From positions 186,001 through 250,000 of the forward strand of contig NZ_BNJG01000002.1 in NCBI RefSeq assembly GCF_016587375.1: a DNA stretch of 64,000 bases, read 5' to 3'. The notes below the pieces were generated by a model. That model was given only the letters and a program-made list of their open reading frames with translations. It made no database searches and was not told the DNA's origin. This stretch comes from Ktedonobacter robiniae. Its GTDB lineage: Bacteria > Chloroflexota > Ktedonobacteria > Ktedonobacterales > Ktedonobacteraceae. Below, one piece after another: positions 26,066-35,272 of the stretch (within the stretch, counting starts at the first letter, position 1; each line of letters begins with the position of its first letter). A program made the position numbers and the translations under genes.

Positions 26066-27005
26066 TCAGGCGGCAAACAGATCAAACAACGCTTCAGGGT
26101 GAACGCCGGAAAGGAACTGCTCATGCAGCCACACCAGCAAGCCGCGACGATGGCGACGCTGGATCTCGCGTCGAGCTTCGCCAATGGTCACTGGACGTTG
26201 CCATGCGGCCCGCAAGCGCTGCTGCTCTTCCTCCAGAAAGGCATAAGCCAGCATCGCCAGCGTCCAAAAGCGCACCAGGGCTTGGGCACTCATGAGTTGG
26301 TAATGATCCAGACCAAGCTCTTCTTTGCCATCGCCGAAAAGCACCTCAATGTCCCAGCGAGCCGAGAGGTGAGCCAGCAGCGTCTCGGTATCGGCCTCTA
26401 GATCACTAGAGGCCCAGTACCGCGCCTGGGAGAGTAGGGCATCGAGCGTCTGGCGCACGATCACAATCTGACAGCGATACAGCTTGCGCACGCTGGTCGT
26501 CACGACATGGACGTAGACCGATCTCCCGCCCCGTAGCCAGCACGTCTGTACAAAGTCCTGCTCCGTCAAGTTTGCCAGATACTCGCTGAGCTTTTGCCAG
26601 CGCCAGCCTTGCTGCGTGGTTTTGTCAGGCACGCGCAGCCAACGGTTGCTCTTGATCCCGGTCGTAATGAGGAAGTCCCGTTCACGTGCGGCGTGCCACA
26701 GGCATTTGGCGCAGTACCAACTGTCCAGCAACACGTGCGTTCTCGTCCCAACGACTGGCTCGAACGCGCGAATGAGCGTTTCCATCAACTCGATCTTGCT
26801 TTGGAATATCACCTCTTCAGTTTCACACACCTTCGCCTGCCGGTACAACTGTGGAGCCAGAGGACACCGACGATCCAGCAAGACATAGAGTCCGGCAACC
26901 AGGCTGTGACCGACGATGCGCTGGTCATAGGTGGTCGAATGATGTTTGTTTGCCCAACCCTTCCATTTTGCGCCCTTTCGGCTTGCTCATGGTCGAGTCA
27001 TCCCC
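26066..27005 (-). pseudogene. IS701/IS4-like transposase, C-terminal part
   Basis: Continues the N-terminal part at 30316-30667 after the 3.3-kb insertion. Contents: YVIGDDSTMSKPKGRKMEG (first Asp), then a frameshift near 26950 (GLGKQ to HSTTYDQRIVGHSLVAGLY), LLDRRCPLAPQLYRQAK, HVLLDSWYC (second Asp) and ARWDIEVLFGDGKEELGLDHYQ (Glu region), ending at a normal C-terminus (HPEALFDLFAA). Thus the gene was already a full DDE transposase before being split. Whether the frameshift came first cannot be told. The IS701 versus IS4/ISH3 assignment is by general resemblance. Confidence 0.75.
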
Positions 27006-27161
27006 AATCACATACCCTCTCTCCCTGACACATTTTGAGAATGAGGGAAAAACATCCTGAACGTCGATGTATTATTGCTTCCAGACTCTCGACGAGGGAC
27101 AAAAGAGGATAAGCGAGTTAGGAAGAGAAAGATTCGCTTAACAACGGCATATACGACGTGT

Positions 27162-28049
27162 CTATCTCCTCATCAGTGCTTTTGACAGGAGAGAATCCTG
27201 CTCACCCACATCATCTTTTTGGAAGCCAAGAAGCCCTCTCAGCTTTTCTTCTGTCTCTGATCCTGGTGCTGCTGAATAGACACAGCACTTGAGATCAGGA
27301 TCTCCACTGATTTGAAAGCTGGCGATTTCCAGCGTGAGGCGTCCGACTAGTGGATGCTCGATCTCGCGCCACTGTGAACACTGCCTCTGTACGTCCTGTT
27401 GCTCCCACGCGAGGCAAAACTCCGGGCTCGCTTGCCGAAGCCGGTCAAGAAACGCTGTGATGCGAGGATCCCCGAGATATTGGCTCGCTGTGGCTCGAAA
27501 TGACGAGAGCGTTTCTAGAGCGAATGTCTCTCTAGCTGGAAAGCGCTGGCGAAAAGCGCTCTCGGTAAAGAGCAGCCAGAGCATATTACGCTCCTCCTCC
27601 GGGATCATCACGAAATCTCCGAAAACGGTGCTGGCCGCCTTATTCCACCCAAGAATGTCTGTCCTCCGTCCGGTAATGTAGGCAGGACTCCACTCCATCA
27701 AATCAAGCGTTCTCTGGTAGGCAGGGCTGATTGCCTCAACAAATGGTGGCGGCTCTGGAGGCAAGGGTTGATCAGCGAGCCAAGAGAGGTGGATACGCTC
27801 ATCTCTGGTCAGTTGCAGCGCATTTGCAATACTTTCCAGCACGCTCTTGGAAACGTGCACATCGCGTCCCTGTTCCAGATACGTATACCAGGCAGTACTG
27901 ACTCCTGCTCGTTCAGCGACTTCTTCTCGTCGTAGGCCAGGCGTGCGACGACGACGCGTGAGAGGCATGCCCACTTGCTGAGGTGTCAAGCGCGCTCGAC
28001 GGGTGCGCAAAAATTCGCTCAGTTCCGCGCGGCGTTGTTGCTCATTCAT
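27162..28049 (-). CDS. XRE-family regulator with MmyB-like ligand-binding domain
   Basis: 295 residues. The N-terminal helix-turn-helix (about 5-85) reads ELSEFLRTRRARLTPQQVGM, RTPGLRREEVAERAGVSTAWYTYLEQGRDVHVS, a hallmark of the HTH_31 + MmyB architecture. The remaining 200 residues form the MmyB-like domain that binds fatty-acid-type ligands in relatives (SPAYITGRRTDILGWNKAASTVFGDF, then HPLVGRLTLEIASFQISGDPDL). Divergent from the SDR gene with about 150 bp between; regulators of this type usually repress or activate a neighbouring oxidoreductase, so the pair is likely a unit. Passenger in the IS4-type element. Confidence 0.9.
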   Translation of the reverse strand: MNEQQRRAELSEFLRTRRARLTPQQVGMPLTRRRRTPGLRREEVAERAGVSTAWYTYLEQGRDVHVSKSVLESIANALQLTRDERIHLSWLADQPLPPEPPPFVEAISPAYQRTLDLMEWSPAYITGRRTDILGWNKAASTVFGDFVMIPEEERNMLWLLFTESAFRQRFPARETFALETLSSFRATASQYLGDPRITAFLDRLRQASPEFCLAWEQQDVQRQCSQWREIEHPLVGRLTLEIASFQISGDPDLKCCVYSAAPGSETEEKLRGLLGFQKDDVGEQDSLLSKALMRR

Positions 28050-28197
28050 CCCTTCTCCTTATCCAGAAAGAATTTATCCCAGGATAATCTCTTTCTGGTC
28101 CCAGAATATCGTACACGGTACACTTATGAACATATCATATCCCACTGCTCAGTCATATGTCATCTGAGCAATGAGAAAGAGAAAGGGTTTTACTCCT

Positions 28198-28932
28198 ATG
28201 ACATCTCTTACAGGAAAAGTCGCACTGGTAACCGGTGCAGGTCGTGGCATCGGCCGAACCATTGCTGAGCGGCTCGGCGAGGATGGAGCATCTGTGATTG
28301 TCAACTACAATCAGAGCGAGAACCTCGCCAAGGAAGTGGTTGATACTATTGTCGCTAAAGGTGGACGAGCTCTGGCTCTACAAGCCGACATCAGCAAACT
28401 TTCAGAGGTACGTCGCCTTTTTCAAGAGGCAGAGGATCATCTTGGGCAACTTAACATCCTGATCAACAATGCAGGCATCGGACTCCTTCGACCAACCGCA
28501 GAGATGACCGAAGAAGAGTTTGATAGCCTCTTTACGCTCAATACGAAAGGAACCTTTTTCGCTTTACAGGAAGCGGCCCGTCGCATGCGCGATGGCGGAC
28601 ATATTGTAAGCATCTCAACCGGAGCCACCATCGCCATAACCCCAGGCTTTGGGGCATACGCAGGGAGCAAAGCTGCCGTGGAACAGTTCAGCCTGGCGCT
28701 CTCGAAAGAGCTGGGGCCACGTGGCATTACCGTCAATACCGTCTTACCGGCTATCGTCGATACTGGCACCTTAGTGCTTCCCGATGAAGTTATTGCACAA
28801 CTCATTCAGCAGACTCCGCTTGGTCGCCTCGGGCAGCCTCGCGACATTGCCGATATCATTGCGTTCTTAGTGAGCGATCAGGCGCGCTGGATAACAGGGC
28901 AAACGCTTCGAGCTGGCGGTGGGCTGATTTAA
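28198..28932 (+). CDS. Short-chain dehydrogenase/reductase (3-oxoacyl-ACP-reductase-like)
   Basis: 244 residues from the ATG at 28198 (an ATG at 28171 is possible). Classical SDR: cofactor loop TGAGRGIG, NNAG motif (LINNAGIG), catalytic Ser in SISTGAT, and Y-x3-K in YAGSKAAVEQF, followed by the usual RGITVNTVLPAIVDTG and DIADIIAFLVSDQARWITGQTL. It would reduce or oxidise a carbonyl with NAD(P)H. Substrate unknown. Asp/Arg context after the second strand (NYNQSEN) suits NADPH. Probably regulated by the divergent XRE/MmyB protein. Both travel in the IS4-type element. Confidence 0.92.
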   Translation: MTSLTGKVALVTGAGRGIGRTIAERLGEDGASVIVNYNQSENLAKEVVDTIVAKGGRALALQADISKLSEVRRLFQEAEDHLGQLNILINNAGIGLLRPTAEMTEEEFDSLFTLNTKGTFFALQEAARRMRDGGHIVSISTGATIAITPGFGAYAGSKAAVEQFSLALSKELGPRGITVNTVLPAIVDTGTLVLPDEVIAQLIQQTPLGRLGQPRDIADIIAFLVSDQARWITGQTLRAGGGLI

Positions 28933-29138
28933 CCAGCAATCTCTCAGTTTCTTTTCTCGTCTTCGAGAATACCTCAGTGCGGGTAGAAGTCTCTGAATAG
29001 ATACGTGTGCCATACTCATCTATTCGGAGCCTTCCAGCTTTTCCCGCGATGCGAGTTGGTGCAAAAATACCCCCTTGGATGTCAATCACGCATGGTCTCG
29101 ACCTCCCAAAAAGTAAAAACGTGAGGAGAACACTCTCT

Positions 29139-30286
29139 TTGAATACGACTCTTGTCCTGTGGGAAGATTGGATGAAGCAAGTAAGTGAGCTATTGCCGAG
29201 TGTTCATGGTCATCAGAAGAAGACATTGGCACTCTTTGCCCTTGGAATCGTGCTGTCGGGATGTGCAGTCTTGCAACGGGTAGCCGAACAACTCCACTTA
29301 CAAGGAATCAGCGAAACAAAGATGACCAGCATTGAACGACGATTGGCACGTTTCGTGGCAAATGCGCGTGTGAATGTGGCGGACACGTGGAACGTGTTTC
29401 TTCAACAGGTATTACCGTTCTGGAAAGGGAAAAAGCTGCTCTTTGTGTTGGATGCAACGCCGTTCCGAGAAGATGCCACAATCCTCTATTTGGGGGTACT
29501 GGTGCATTCGCGGGTTTTGCCAGTTGCCTGGGCTGTGCTGCCAGGGCAGGAGAAATGGGAGGAAGGGCAATGGGTGATTATAGAGCGATTGCTTGATCGC
29601 GTCTTGCCGTATTTACAGGAAATGGAATGCACGTTGATCGCTGATCGTGGGCTAGCTGGTGAACCGCTCGTGCGGATTTGTCGCGCTCGGCATTGGCATT
29701 ATCTCTTGCGCATCAGCAAAGAACACACGTGTCAACGCCAAATGAAAAACAAGTGGAGTTCCTGGTGCCGTTTGGATACCTTCGTACATAAAGTGGGGCA
29801 ACAATGGTATGGCCGAACCAGGGTGTGGCAAGACAAAACGATCGATGCGTTTATCAGTGCATGCTGGCAAGATGGGTGCAAAGAGGCGTGGTTTTGCTTT
29901 CCGATCAAAAAGCGAGTAAGCAATGCGTGGTTACCTACGCCAAACGTATGCGCGTAGAAGCGACGTTTCAGGATAGCAAAAGTCGTGGGTGGAAGATCGA
30001 AGCTAGCTGGATCAAAGAGGAGGCTTGACTTGATCGCCTGCTGCTGGCTTTGTTTCTGGCGCTGTGGTGGGTCAGCCATCTGGCTGCTTCCTGCATTCAT
30101 CATGGCAAACGAAATCAGTTTGATCGGACCGATCGACGCGATAAAGGGATTTTTCGTCTGGGTCGTTTGTGGCTCCTTGATCTCCTCCGGCGTGCCGCAT
30201 TCTCCCCATTCGGTGCCGCAAGCATTACCAAATGTCTACCTTTCCGTCGAGCCAACCATGGTTGGGCTTTCTCTCTGCGTTTTTAA
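29139..30286 (+). pseudogene. IS4-type transposase, frameshift and nonsense codon
   Basis: Begins at TTG 29139 (site AGGAGA) and reads through FVLDATPFREDATILYLGVLVHS (first Asp) and LIADRGLAGEPL (second Asp). Near 29890 in a TTTT run the frame shifts to LLSDQKASKQCVVTYAKRMRVEATFQDSKSRGWKIEAS, which contains the Glu. At 30026 an in-frame TGA replaces what would be Arg (IKEEA-stop-LDRLLLALFLALWW), and the C-terminus follows to 30286. So the element keeps perfect ends but cannot move by itself. Confidence 0.8.
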
Positions 30287-30315
30287 AATGTGTCAGGGAG
30301 AGAGAATCACATACC

Positions 30316-30667
30316 CGGTCACCAAGGGCTGTTTCGGGCGACCTCGGCGCTTCGGCTGAGCCGTACGCTGCTGTTCTCGTTCGACTTCCACCAGCGACTG
30401 CATTTCGGTGCGGAAATGCTCCAGCCACATGACAACCAACGCCTGCTGATCCCACGGGGCCACTGCGAGAAACCGGCTCAACCCACTCACGCTGGGAGAC
30501 TGAGCAATCTTGCTTGCGATCCCGCTCAGCGTGCGCTTGCCTTCGCACTCCAGCAATCCCAGCAGTACGGTCACGAAGTACTGATATTGTGGCTTGCTAA
30601 ACGCCGAACGAAAACGCTCGGCAAAGTGACAGACTTCTTCATCCAGGCATATAATGGGCTGTGGCAT
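30316..30667 (-). pseudogene. IS701/IS4-like transposase, N-terminal part
   Basis: Starts at ATG 30667 with a GGAGGTG site and encodes MPQPIICLDEEVCHFAERF, then LLGLLECEGKRTLSGIASKI and QPKRRGRPKQPLVTGYVI, where the IS4-type element interrupts it within the 11-bp target repeat. The rest is at 26066-27005. Confidence 0.8.
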
Positions 30668-30809
30668 CGGACACCTCCGTGGTTTCAAGGGATTTTCCTT
30701 ACCTGTTTGATACCACATGGTGTCCTCTGTAGACAGAAGATGGCCGTTCACAGCGTATTTAGAATGACAAGCAAACCATGAGAAAGAAAGGTTTAGGAAG
30801 CACGCACGT

Positions 30810-31790
30810 ATGACACAAATACCATTTCCATATTTGCCATCTCTCCCCGAGATCACATTTCGTCATCTCTATGGTCCAGAAGATGCCCCCGCCTATGTCT
30901 CGCTCATCGAAGCATGTCGCGATACAGATGAAATTGATCCCCTCTCTACACTGGAAAAAATCCCGACCGTTGAGGGGATGCGAGCCGATTTTGCTGATCG
31001 CGATCCGCAGAACGTGCTCTTTGCTCTGCATGGCAATGAAATGATCGCCTCCATCCGTCTTTCCTGGTGGACAGAAGCAGATGGCACCTGGCTCTACCTG
31101 CATCTGGGTCAGGTTGTTCCACAATGGCGCGGGCGCGGGCTTGGCACAGCGATGCTACACTGGGCGGAGGAGCGTATCCGCGCGCTTGCCAACGAGCATC
31201 CCACCAATGGCAAGGGTGTTTTTGGGGCGAACGCTTCGAGTACGGAGAAAACCGCCACAGAACTCTTGTTGAACGAGGGGTATCGGTGTGTTCACATCAA
31301 TGCCCTAATGGATTTCAATGACTTTCGCAAGCTCACCCAGCCGCATCTGCCCGTGAAGATTGAACGGCGTTCCGTAAGGCCCGATCAACTTCGCTTGATC
31401 TGGGAGGCGATTGCTCGTTTTTGGGCTGGAACCTCTTGGGGCACGGCGGTTCCGTCTGAGGAAGAGTACCAGGAATTTCACCACCAACCTGATCTTGATC
31501 AGACACTCTGGCAGGTGGCCTGGGATCAAGATCAGCCGGTTGGCATGGTCCTTGGGCGTGTCTCCAATGGTTGTGGCTATATTGACGAGGTCAGTGTAGA
31601 CAGCATGTATCGACGTCAGGGCATTGCCAAAGCTCTCATCCTGTACGCGCTCGCGGCCCTGCGCGAACGTGGTGTGCAACGCGTCCGCTTACACACAGAC
31701 GCCAACAACCGCCATGGCGCCAGGTCGCTGTACGAGAAGATCGGTTTCTCTGTGGTCAAAGAATTTCCGCGCTATCGCAAACCGCTGTAG
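30810..31790 (+). CDS. Tandem GNAT acetyltransferase
   Basis: 326 residues with two GNAT domains. The first (about 10-160) has the acetyl-CoA loop VVPQWRGRGLGTAML. The second (about 180-326) has VSVDSMYRRQGIAKALILYALAAL and the final HTDANNRHGARSLYEKIGFSVV. Two-domain GNATs of this kind include MshD-like enzymes, in which usually only one domain is active; here both keep the R/Q-x-x-G-x-G/A pyrophosphate loop. Substrate unknown. Start ATG with a weak AAGGTTTAGGAAG site. Stands alone. Confidence 0.9.
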   Translation: MTQIPFPYLPSLPEITFRHLYGPEDAPAYVSLIEACRDTDEIDPLSTLEKIPTVEGMRADFADRDPQNVLFALHGNEMIASIRLSWWTEADGTWLYLHLGQVVPQWRGRGLGTAMLHWAEERIRALANEHPTNGKGVFGANASSTEKTATELLLNEGYRCVHINALMDFNDFRKLTQPHLPVKIERRSVRPDQLRLIWEAIARFWAGTSWGTAVPSEEEYQEFHHQPDLDQTLWQVAWDQDQPVGMVLGRVSNGCGYIDEVSVDSMYRRQGIAKALILYALAALRERGVQRVRLHTDANNRHGARSLYEKIGFSVVKEFPRYRKPL

Positions 31791-31806
31791 TTGGTAGTTG
31801 ATTGCC

Positions 31807-31884
31807 CTGACTTTGCACTTTTCCAAACCTCCTCATTGGGCATTTGCTTGCCTTCAACTCTCTCTAGGAAAAGTGCAAAGTTAG
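31807..31884. repeat. Short inverted repeat next to an IS630 remnant
   Basis: CTGACTTTGCACTTTTCC (31807-31824) and its inverted copy (31867-31884; 17 of 18 match) face each other across 42 bp, directly before the IS630-type fragment. They may be the two ends of a deleted IS630-type element or the end plus a duplicate. Confidence 0.5.
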
Positions 31885-31894
31885 AGGTAAACTA

Positions 31895-32161
31895 ATGCAG
31901 GTTCAAAAAAGCTCTTGTGCAAAGGGGAAAAGAACGGCTAACCAGGAACAAGCTTGTACGGGCCAAGCTGAAATGCGTATTATCCCGTGCTGGCTGCCTA
32001 CCAAGAGTCCCTGGCTCAACCGCATTGAGCCCAAATGGGTTCATGGCAAATGCGCCATTGTTGAATCGGCTCGGCTGCTGATGGCAAGCGAGCTCAAGCA
32101 ACACGTCTGCGATTCCTTTGCGTGCGAGTTGCTTGAGTTGCTTCTACAGCAGGTCTCTTGA
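31895..32161 (+). pseudogene. IS630-family transposase, C-terminal fragment
   Basis: 88 codons containing PCWLPTKSPWLNRIEPKWVHGKCAIVE, the signature of the IS630/Tc1 DDE domain around its last catalytic Glu (NRIEP). The N-terminal two thirds, with both Asp residues, are missing. The first 30 codons do not match the family. Confidence 0.75.
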
Positions 32162-32168
32162 CCCAGTT

Positions 32169-32909
32169 CTAGCTCCCGACAGCTATGATGCTCTGCCAGG
32201 AACCGCCAGACCAACTTACCTCCAGAGAGTAACAACCAGCAGTGGAGAAAACGGGGAAGAGCCCCCATTCCGACCAGCTGGGACCTGATGAGCCATGTGG
32301 AATATCTGGTATGCCGGGTACGGAGCCGAGATCCCCTGTATCTGTGAGCGGGTTCAGGATCAGCGTCTGAGTGGCAGCTCTGGGGGGAGTCTGGCCATCG
32401 GTCCACCAGGCCAGTGTTTTCGTCTGTCTATCTCGCAGGCGCAACGTGACCGGCAGAGAAGCGTTTGGACCGACTTCAACGACCCATTTCGTCATTGGCC
32501 ATCTCTGATCAGAGCCCAATTGGCTCAAGTGGAGAACATTCTGATAGAAGCCGTCATAGATCCAGAACGCTCCACCTCCGACTAAACGCACATTGGTATT
32601 GGAGCCCAGGCTGTCAAGGTGCTTCTGCTGCGGTGGGGGCTTGGTGGTGCAATCCTGGGGAGGCGGAGCCAGAGGTGTCGTCACCGGCGCGAGGCTCGTG
32701 ATTACTGTTGAGGTTATCTGTGGAATGCTCGCGGGGACGGTGGCAGTGAGGCGTGAACTTCCCGATGCCTCCGTTGAAGTAGCGTTTGGAATGCCCGTGT
32801 TGGGGGAAGAGCAGCTTATGAACAGCAGTGCGATCAGCAAGCAAGCCCAACATGTTGAAAAGAGGGACGAGAGTCCAGCAAGATGAGGATGTGGACGTCG
32901 GAAACCCAT
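32169..32909 (-). CDS. Putative secreted lipoprotein
   Basis: 246 residues. The N-terminus has a basic start, a hydrophobic stretch (STCWACLLIALLFISCSS) and a Cys that could be lipidated, although the -3 residue is Phe rather than Leu. A Ser/Thr/Pro-rich linker (about 38-90) follows, then a compact domain (NTNVRLVGGGAFWIYDGFYQN to the end) with paired aromatic and Gly residues and few Cys, probably an all-beta extracellular domain. Function unknown; such surface lipoproteins are common in this lineage. Ends 8 bp from the IS630 fragment, tail to tail. Confidence 0.65.
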   Translation of the reverse strand: MGFRRPHPHLAGLSSLFSTCWACLLIALLFISCSSPNTGIPNATSTEASGSSRLTATVPASIPQITSTVITSLAPVTTPLAPPPQDCTTKPPPQQKHLDSLGSNTNVRLVGGGAFWIYDGFYQNVLHLSQLGSDQRWPMTKWVVEVGPNASLPVTLRLRDRQTKTLAWWTDGQTPPRAATQTLILNPLTDTGDLGSVPGIPDIPHGSSGPSWSEWGLFPVFSTAGCYSLEVSWSGGSWQSIIAVGS

Positions 32910-33266
32910 CGATTTCTCCTTCTTTCTTTGGTCAAAGCAAGGCTTTCTTACCCAGATTACCAGTTTTTCCTGAAAGAGATCTGAACGTTTTGATATGGCA
33001 GAGCCAAACTGGAGCAGCGTCTCCGATGTGGCTGTGTTTTTGGGGAGTGGAATACCGTTTCATCGTGACATGAATACAAACTGTTGACCTAGTGCAATCT
33101 CAGGAGACCTAATGTGTAAGAGAGAGCGCCCCTCATCTTCGTTGACAGAGGAACGCTGGCTCTATTGCACTACAGGTCTCTGGAATCTACACTAAGACCT
33201 TATCCGAAAACAGGTAAAGAAAGCCTCTCTCAAATGATGAGGAACTGGCAGAGGAGGGCCTTGGCA
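32910..33266. other. Gene-free stretch, possible lone IS end
   Basis: No gene recognised. TAAGACCTTATCCGAAAAC near 33192 resembles the terminal sequence of some IS5-type elements but has no partner here. AGTGCAAT (33093) and ATTGCACT (33162) form a loose inverted pair. Confidence 0.3.
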
Positions 33267-34169
33267 CTAGCTGGCTTCATTCTCGCCTTTGCACCTCCTG
33301 AGGAAGGTCTGGAGCAAAGGAGAGCGATCGTTCCGACGCCACAGGGCATGGAATTCCAGCAGATACTCACAGTCCTGAAGTGGGCGATAGACGACACCCT
33401 GATGGGGAAGCTGCTGCGACGTCCAGGTAGACAGGATGGCCAGGCCGAGCCCGGCAGCCACCTGACTCACCAACGTATGGGCTTGCGGGGTCCAGTGAAC
33501 CACCTTCGGCTCAAATCCCGCCTGCTGGAAAAGATGCGCAAGATCATCGTGCCAACGTGGATTGAGCGACCGTGATGGCTGTATCCAGGCTTCCCGAGCA
33601 AGCGCGGCGAGAGGAATAGCTTGCTGATCGGCTAGCGGATGATTGACTGGCAAGACCACAACCAGCGAACTCGTGGAGAGCAGCTCACACGCCAATCCTG
33701 GCTCCTCAGAACCATGTGGCAGCAAAGCCACGTCCAGGCGACCATCGCGCAGCATGCGCAAGACCATCTGCCGCGAAACAGCAGAAATATCGCGAGGGAG
33801 CAGTTCGACCTCAGGAGAACGTTGATAGACCTGGACCAGTGCAGGAAGCACCCCAATGAACATCGCTAAGGGCGTATAGCCGACGACCAGTTTGCCTCCT
33901 TCACCCTGTGCCACCCGTTTGGCTACCTGTACTGCATCCTCATACTGCTGCAGGAGAGGAATGATCTGCTGAAGAAAGGTTTTTCCGGCGGGCGTGAGCG
34001 CAAACCGCCGTTTATTGCTCCGATCAAACAGCGTGAAGCCGAGGTCCTCCTCCAGTTTGCGCATGAGACGCGTGAGATTGGGTTGAGCCATCTGCAAGCG
34101 CTCTGCTGCCCGCGTGATATGCTGCTCTTCCGCGATGACCAGAAAATACCGTAAGGCGATGAGATCCAT
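33267..34169 (-). CDS. LysR-family transcriptional regulator
   Basis: 300 residues. The N-terminal winged helix-turn-helix (MDLIALRYFLVIAEEQHITRAAERLQMAQPNLTRLMRKLEEDLGFTLFDR) is textbook LysR. The remainder (about 90-295) is a periplasmic-binding-protein-like effector domain with GKLVVGYTPLAMFIGVLPALV and GLGLAILSTWTS. Divergent from the small monooxygenase-like gene at 34403, with symmetric sites in the 230-bp gap, so it probably controls that gene. Effector unknown. Confidence 0.92.
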   Translation of the reverse strand: MDLIALRYFLVIAEEQHITRAAERLQMAQPNLTRLMRKLEEDLGFTLFDRSNKRRFALTPAGKTFLQQIIPLLQQYEDAVQVAKRVAQGEGGKLVVGYTPLAMFIGVLPALVQVYQRSPEVELLPRDISAVSRQMVLRMLRDGRLDVALLPHGSEEPGLACELLSTSSLVVVLPVNHPLADQQAIPLAALAREAWIQPSRSLNPRWHDDLAHLFQQAGFEPKVVHWTPQAHTLVSQVAAGLGLAILSTWTSQQLPHQGVVYRPLQDCEYLLEFHALWRRNDRSPLLQTFLRRCKGENEAS

Positions 34170-34303
34170 GCCGATTTTATATCACATTCAATATGAATAT
34201 GTCTAGAAATGATATTGGACACGCGTGCTGCTCTCAGTGTACTCTTCCAAAGAAGAAACAGAGGTGTGGTGAGAGAGACACACCACCTCTTCTTTCTGCG
34301 AAA

Positions 34304-34381
34304 CTATACAATGATGGAATGTATAGTCTATCTGTCAACGGAGCGCTAGAAGCGCTTCTCGTGCTATCAGTCAATGATAGC
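34304..34381. promoter_or_regulatory. Two symmetric sites between LysR and monooxygenase genes
   Basis: CTATACA-9-TGTATAG (34304-34326) and GCTATCA-GTCAA-TGATAGC (34363-34381). The second fits the T-N11-A layout of LysR binding boxes and ends 21 bp before the 34403 start codon. Confidence 0.5.
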
Positions 34382-34402
34382 GCAATATGAAAGGGAATAG
34401 CA

Positions 34403-34729
34403 ATGACTGAATCTCTTCCTCCCACGGCAGTTATTCGCGTCTCACGCGGCAATTTTGATCCTGCACGTTTTGAAGAAGTTGATCGTATGGCAAAAGAAAC
34501 CGGTACGTACCTTATTCCTGCGATTCAAAAACTCCCTGGCCTGCTTTCCTACTACGCCGGCGCATCGCCAGATGGCTCTATGGTTCATGTCAGCATCTGG
34601 GATAGCGAAGAACATGCAGATCAGATGAGCAGGCTCAAAGAGATGATTGTCGATGCCAGGCGCGATGGGAAGGCAGCTGGCGTGGATTTTATTCCGATCG
34701 TCAACTATCCTCTTTGTTGGGCCATCTAA
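34403..34729 (+). CDS. Small antibiotic-biosynthesis-monooxygenase-like protein
   Basis: 108 residues of the dimeric ferredoxin-like (ABM/Dabb) type: AVIRVSRGNFDPARFEEVDRM opens the first beta-alpha unit, then KLPGLLSYYAGASPDGSMVHVSIWDSEEHADQM is the characteristic middle with a W-D-S-E-E-H block. Such proteins act as small oxygenases, heme-degrading enzymes or stress-response proteins; no catalytic claim is made. Ribosome site AAAGGGA. Likely target of the divergent LysR. Followed within 20 bp by a transporter remnant, suggesting an original operon. Confidence 0.75.
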   Translation: MTESLPPTAVIRVSRGNFDPARFEEVDRMAKETGTYLIPAIQKLPGLLSYYAGASPDGSMVHVSIWDSEEHADQMSRLKEMIVDARRDGKAAGVDFIPIVNYPLCWAI

Positions 34730-34748
34730 CGCAGCAATCGTGTAGCCG

Positions 34749-35030
34749 ATGTCAGGCTCACATCTGCCCATCCGAATTGTGTTGACGATCATTTATGCGA
34801 CCTTCTCTTTCACCGATGTCAATCCGGTGAGTGCGCTGATCGTGCTCTTCATTTGGGGAGTCCTGGGATCGCTGGCTTTTCTTGCACAACAGCGCCGTCT
34901 CCTCGACCTGGCTGCTGAACACGCCAATGTGATCCTGGCCCTCAATAACTCGACCCTCTACCTGGGAATTGCTGGAGGGGCAGCTCTTGGTGGGGTTGCG
35001 CTCCAATTTGCACCGATCAATGCGCTTAGG
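34749..35030 (+). pseudogene. MFS transporter, internal fragment
   Basis: About 94 codons with the MFS C-terminal-half pattern: VLTIIYATFSF, VSALIVLFIWGVLGSLAFLAQQRRLLDLA, ANVILALNNSTLYLGIAGGAALGGVALQF. The N-terminal half and the last helices are missing. Sequence similarity ends just before the 27-bp hairpin at 35063, which may mark a deletion end. Confidence 0.65.
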
Positions 35031-35062
35031 GAGCATTCGTGTGCATACACAACGCTGATCAC

Positions 35063-35124
35063 ATGCTTTTTGTGAGCACCCCTCTTTGCCACATGTAGCA
35101 AAGAGGGGTGCTCACAAAAAGCAT
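35063..35124. terminator. Long hairpin after the MFS fragment
   Basis: Perfect 27-bp stem (35063-35089 with 35098-35124), AT-rich at the base with TTTTT/AAAAA, so it could terminate transcription from both sides. Confidence 0.65.
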
Positions 35125-35272
35125 TCATAAACTCTGATTGATAACACTCTCCGACACCTTTCACGGCTCAACAGAACACAAGCTTTGTCACCTGCACTTT
35201 TTGCAAGATCATTGCCTATCTCAAGAGTGAAAATGATTCTCCTTACTAGAAACCTCAAGAGGAACAATCTGT

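Larger units (their letters stand above)
27017..30304 (+). mobile_element. IS4-type element carrying XRE regulator + SDR passengers
   Basis: 3,288 bp with perfect 20-bp inverted ends: CTCTCTCCCTGACACATTTT at 27017-27036 and its complement at 30285-30304. AATCACATACC is repeated directly outside both ends (27006-27016 and 30305-30315); 11 bp is the size expected for the IS4 family. It lies within the coding region of another transposase, whose two halves join in frame when it is removed. It carries, left to right, an XRE/MmyB-type regulator, a short-chain dehydrogenase and an IS4-type transposase. No inner copy of the end separates the passengers from the transposase. Confidence 0.9.

Noticed and set aside
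33190..33210. Lone IS5-like end (GACCTTATCCGAAAAC)
   Set aside because: No partner end or transposase nearby; too short to support an element.
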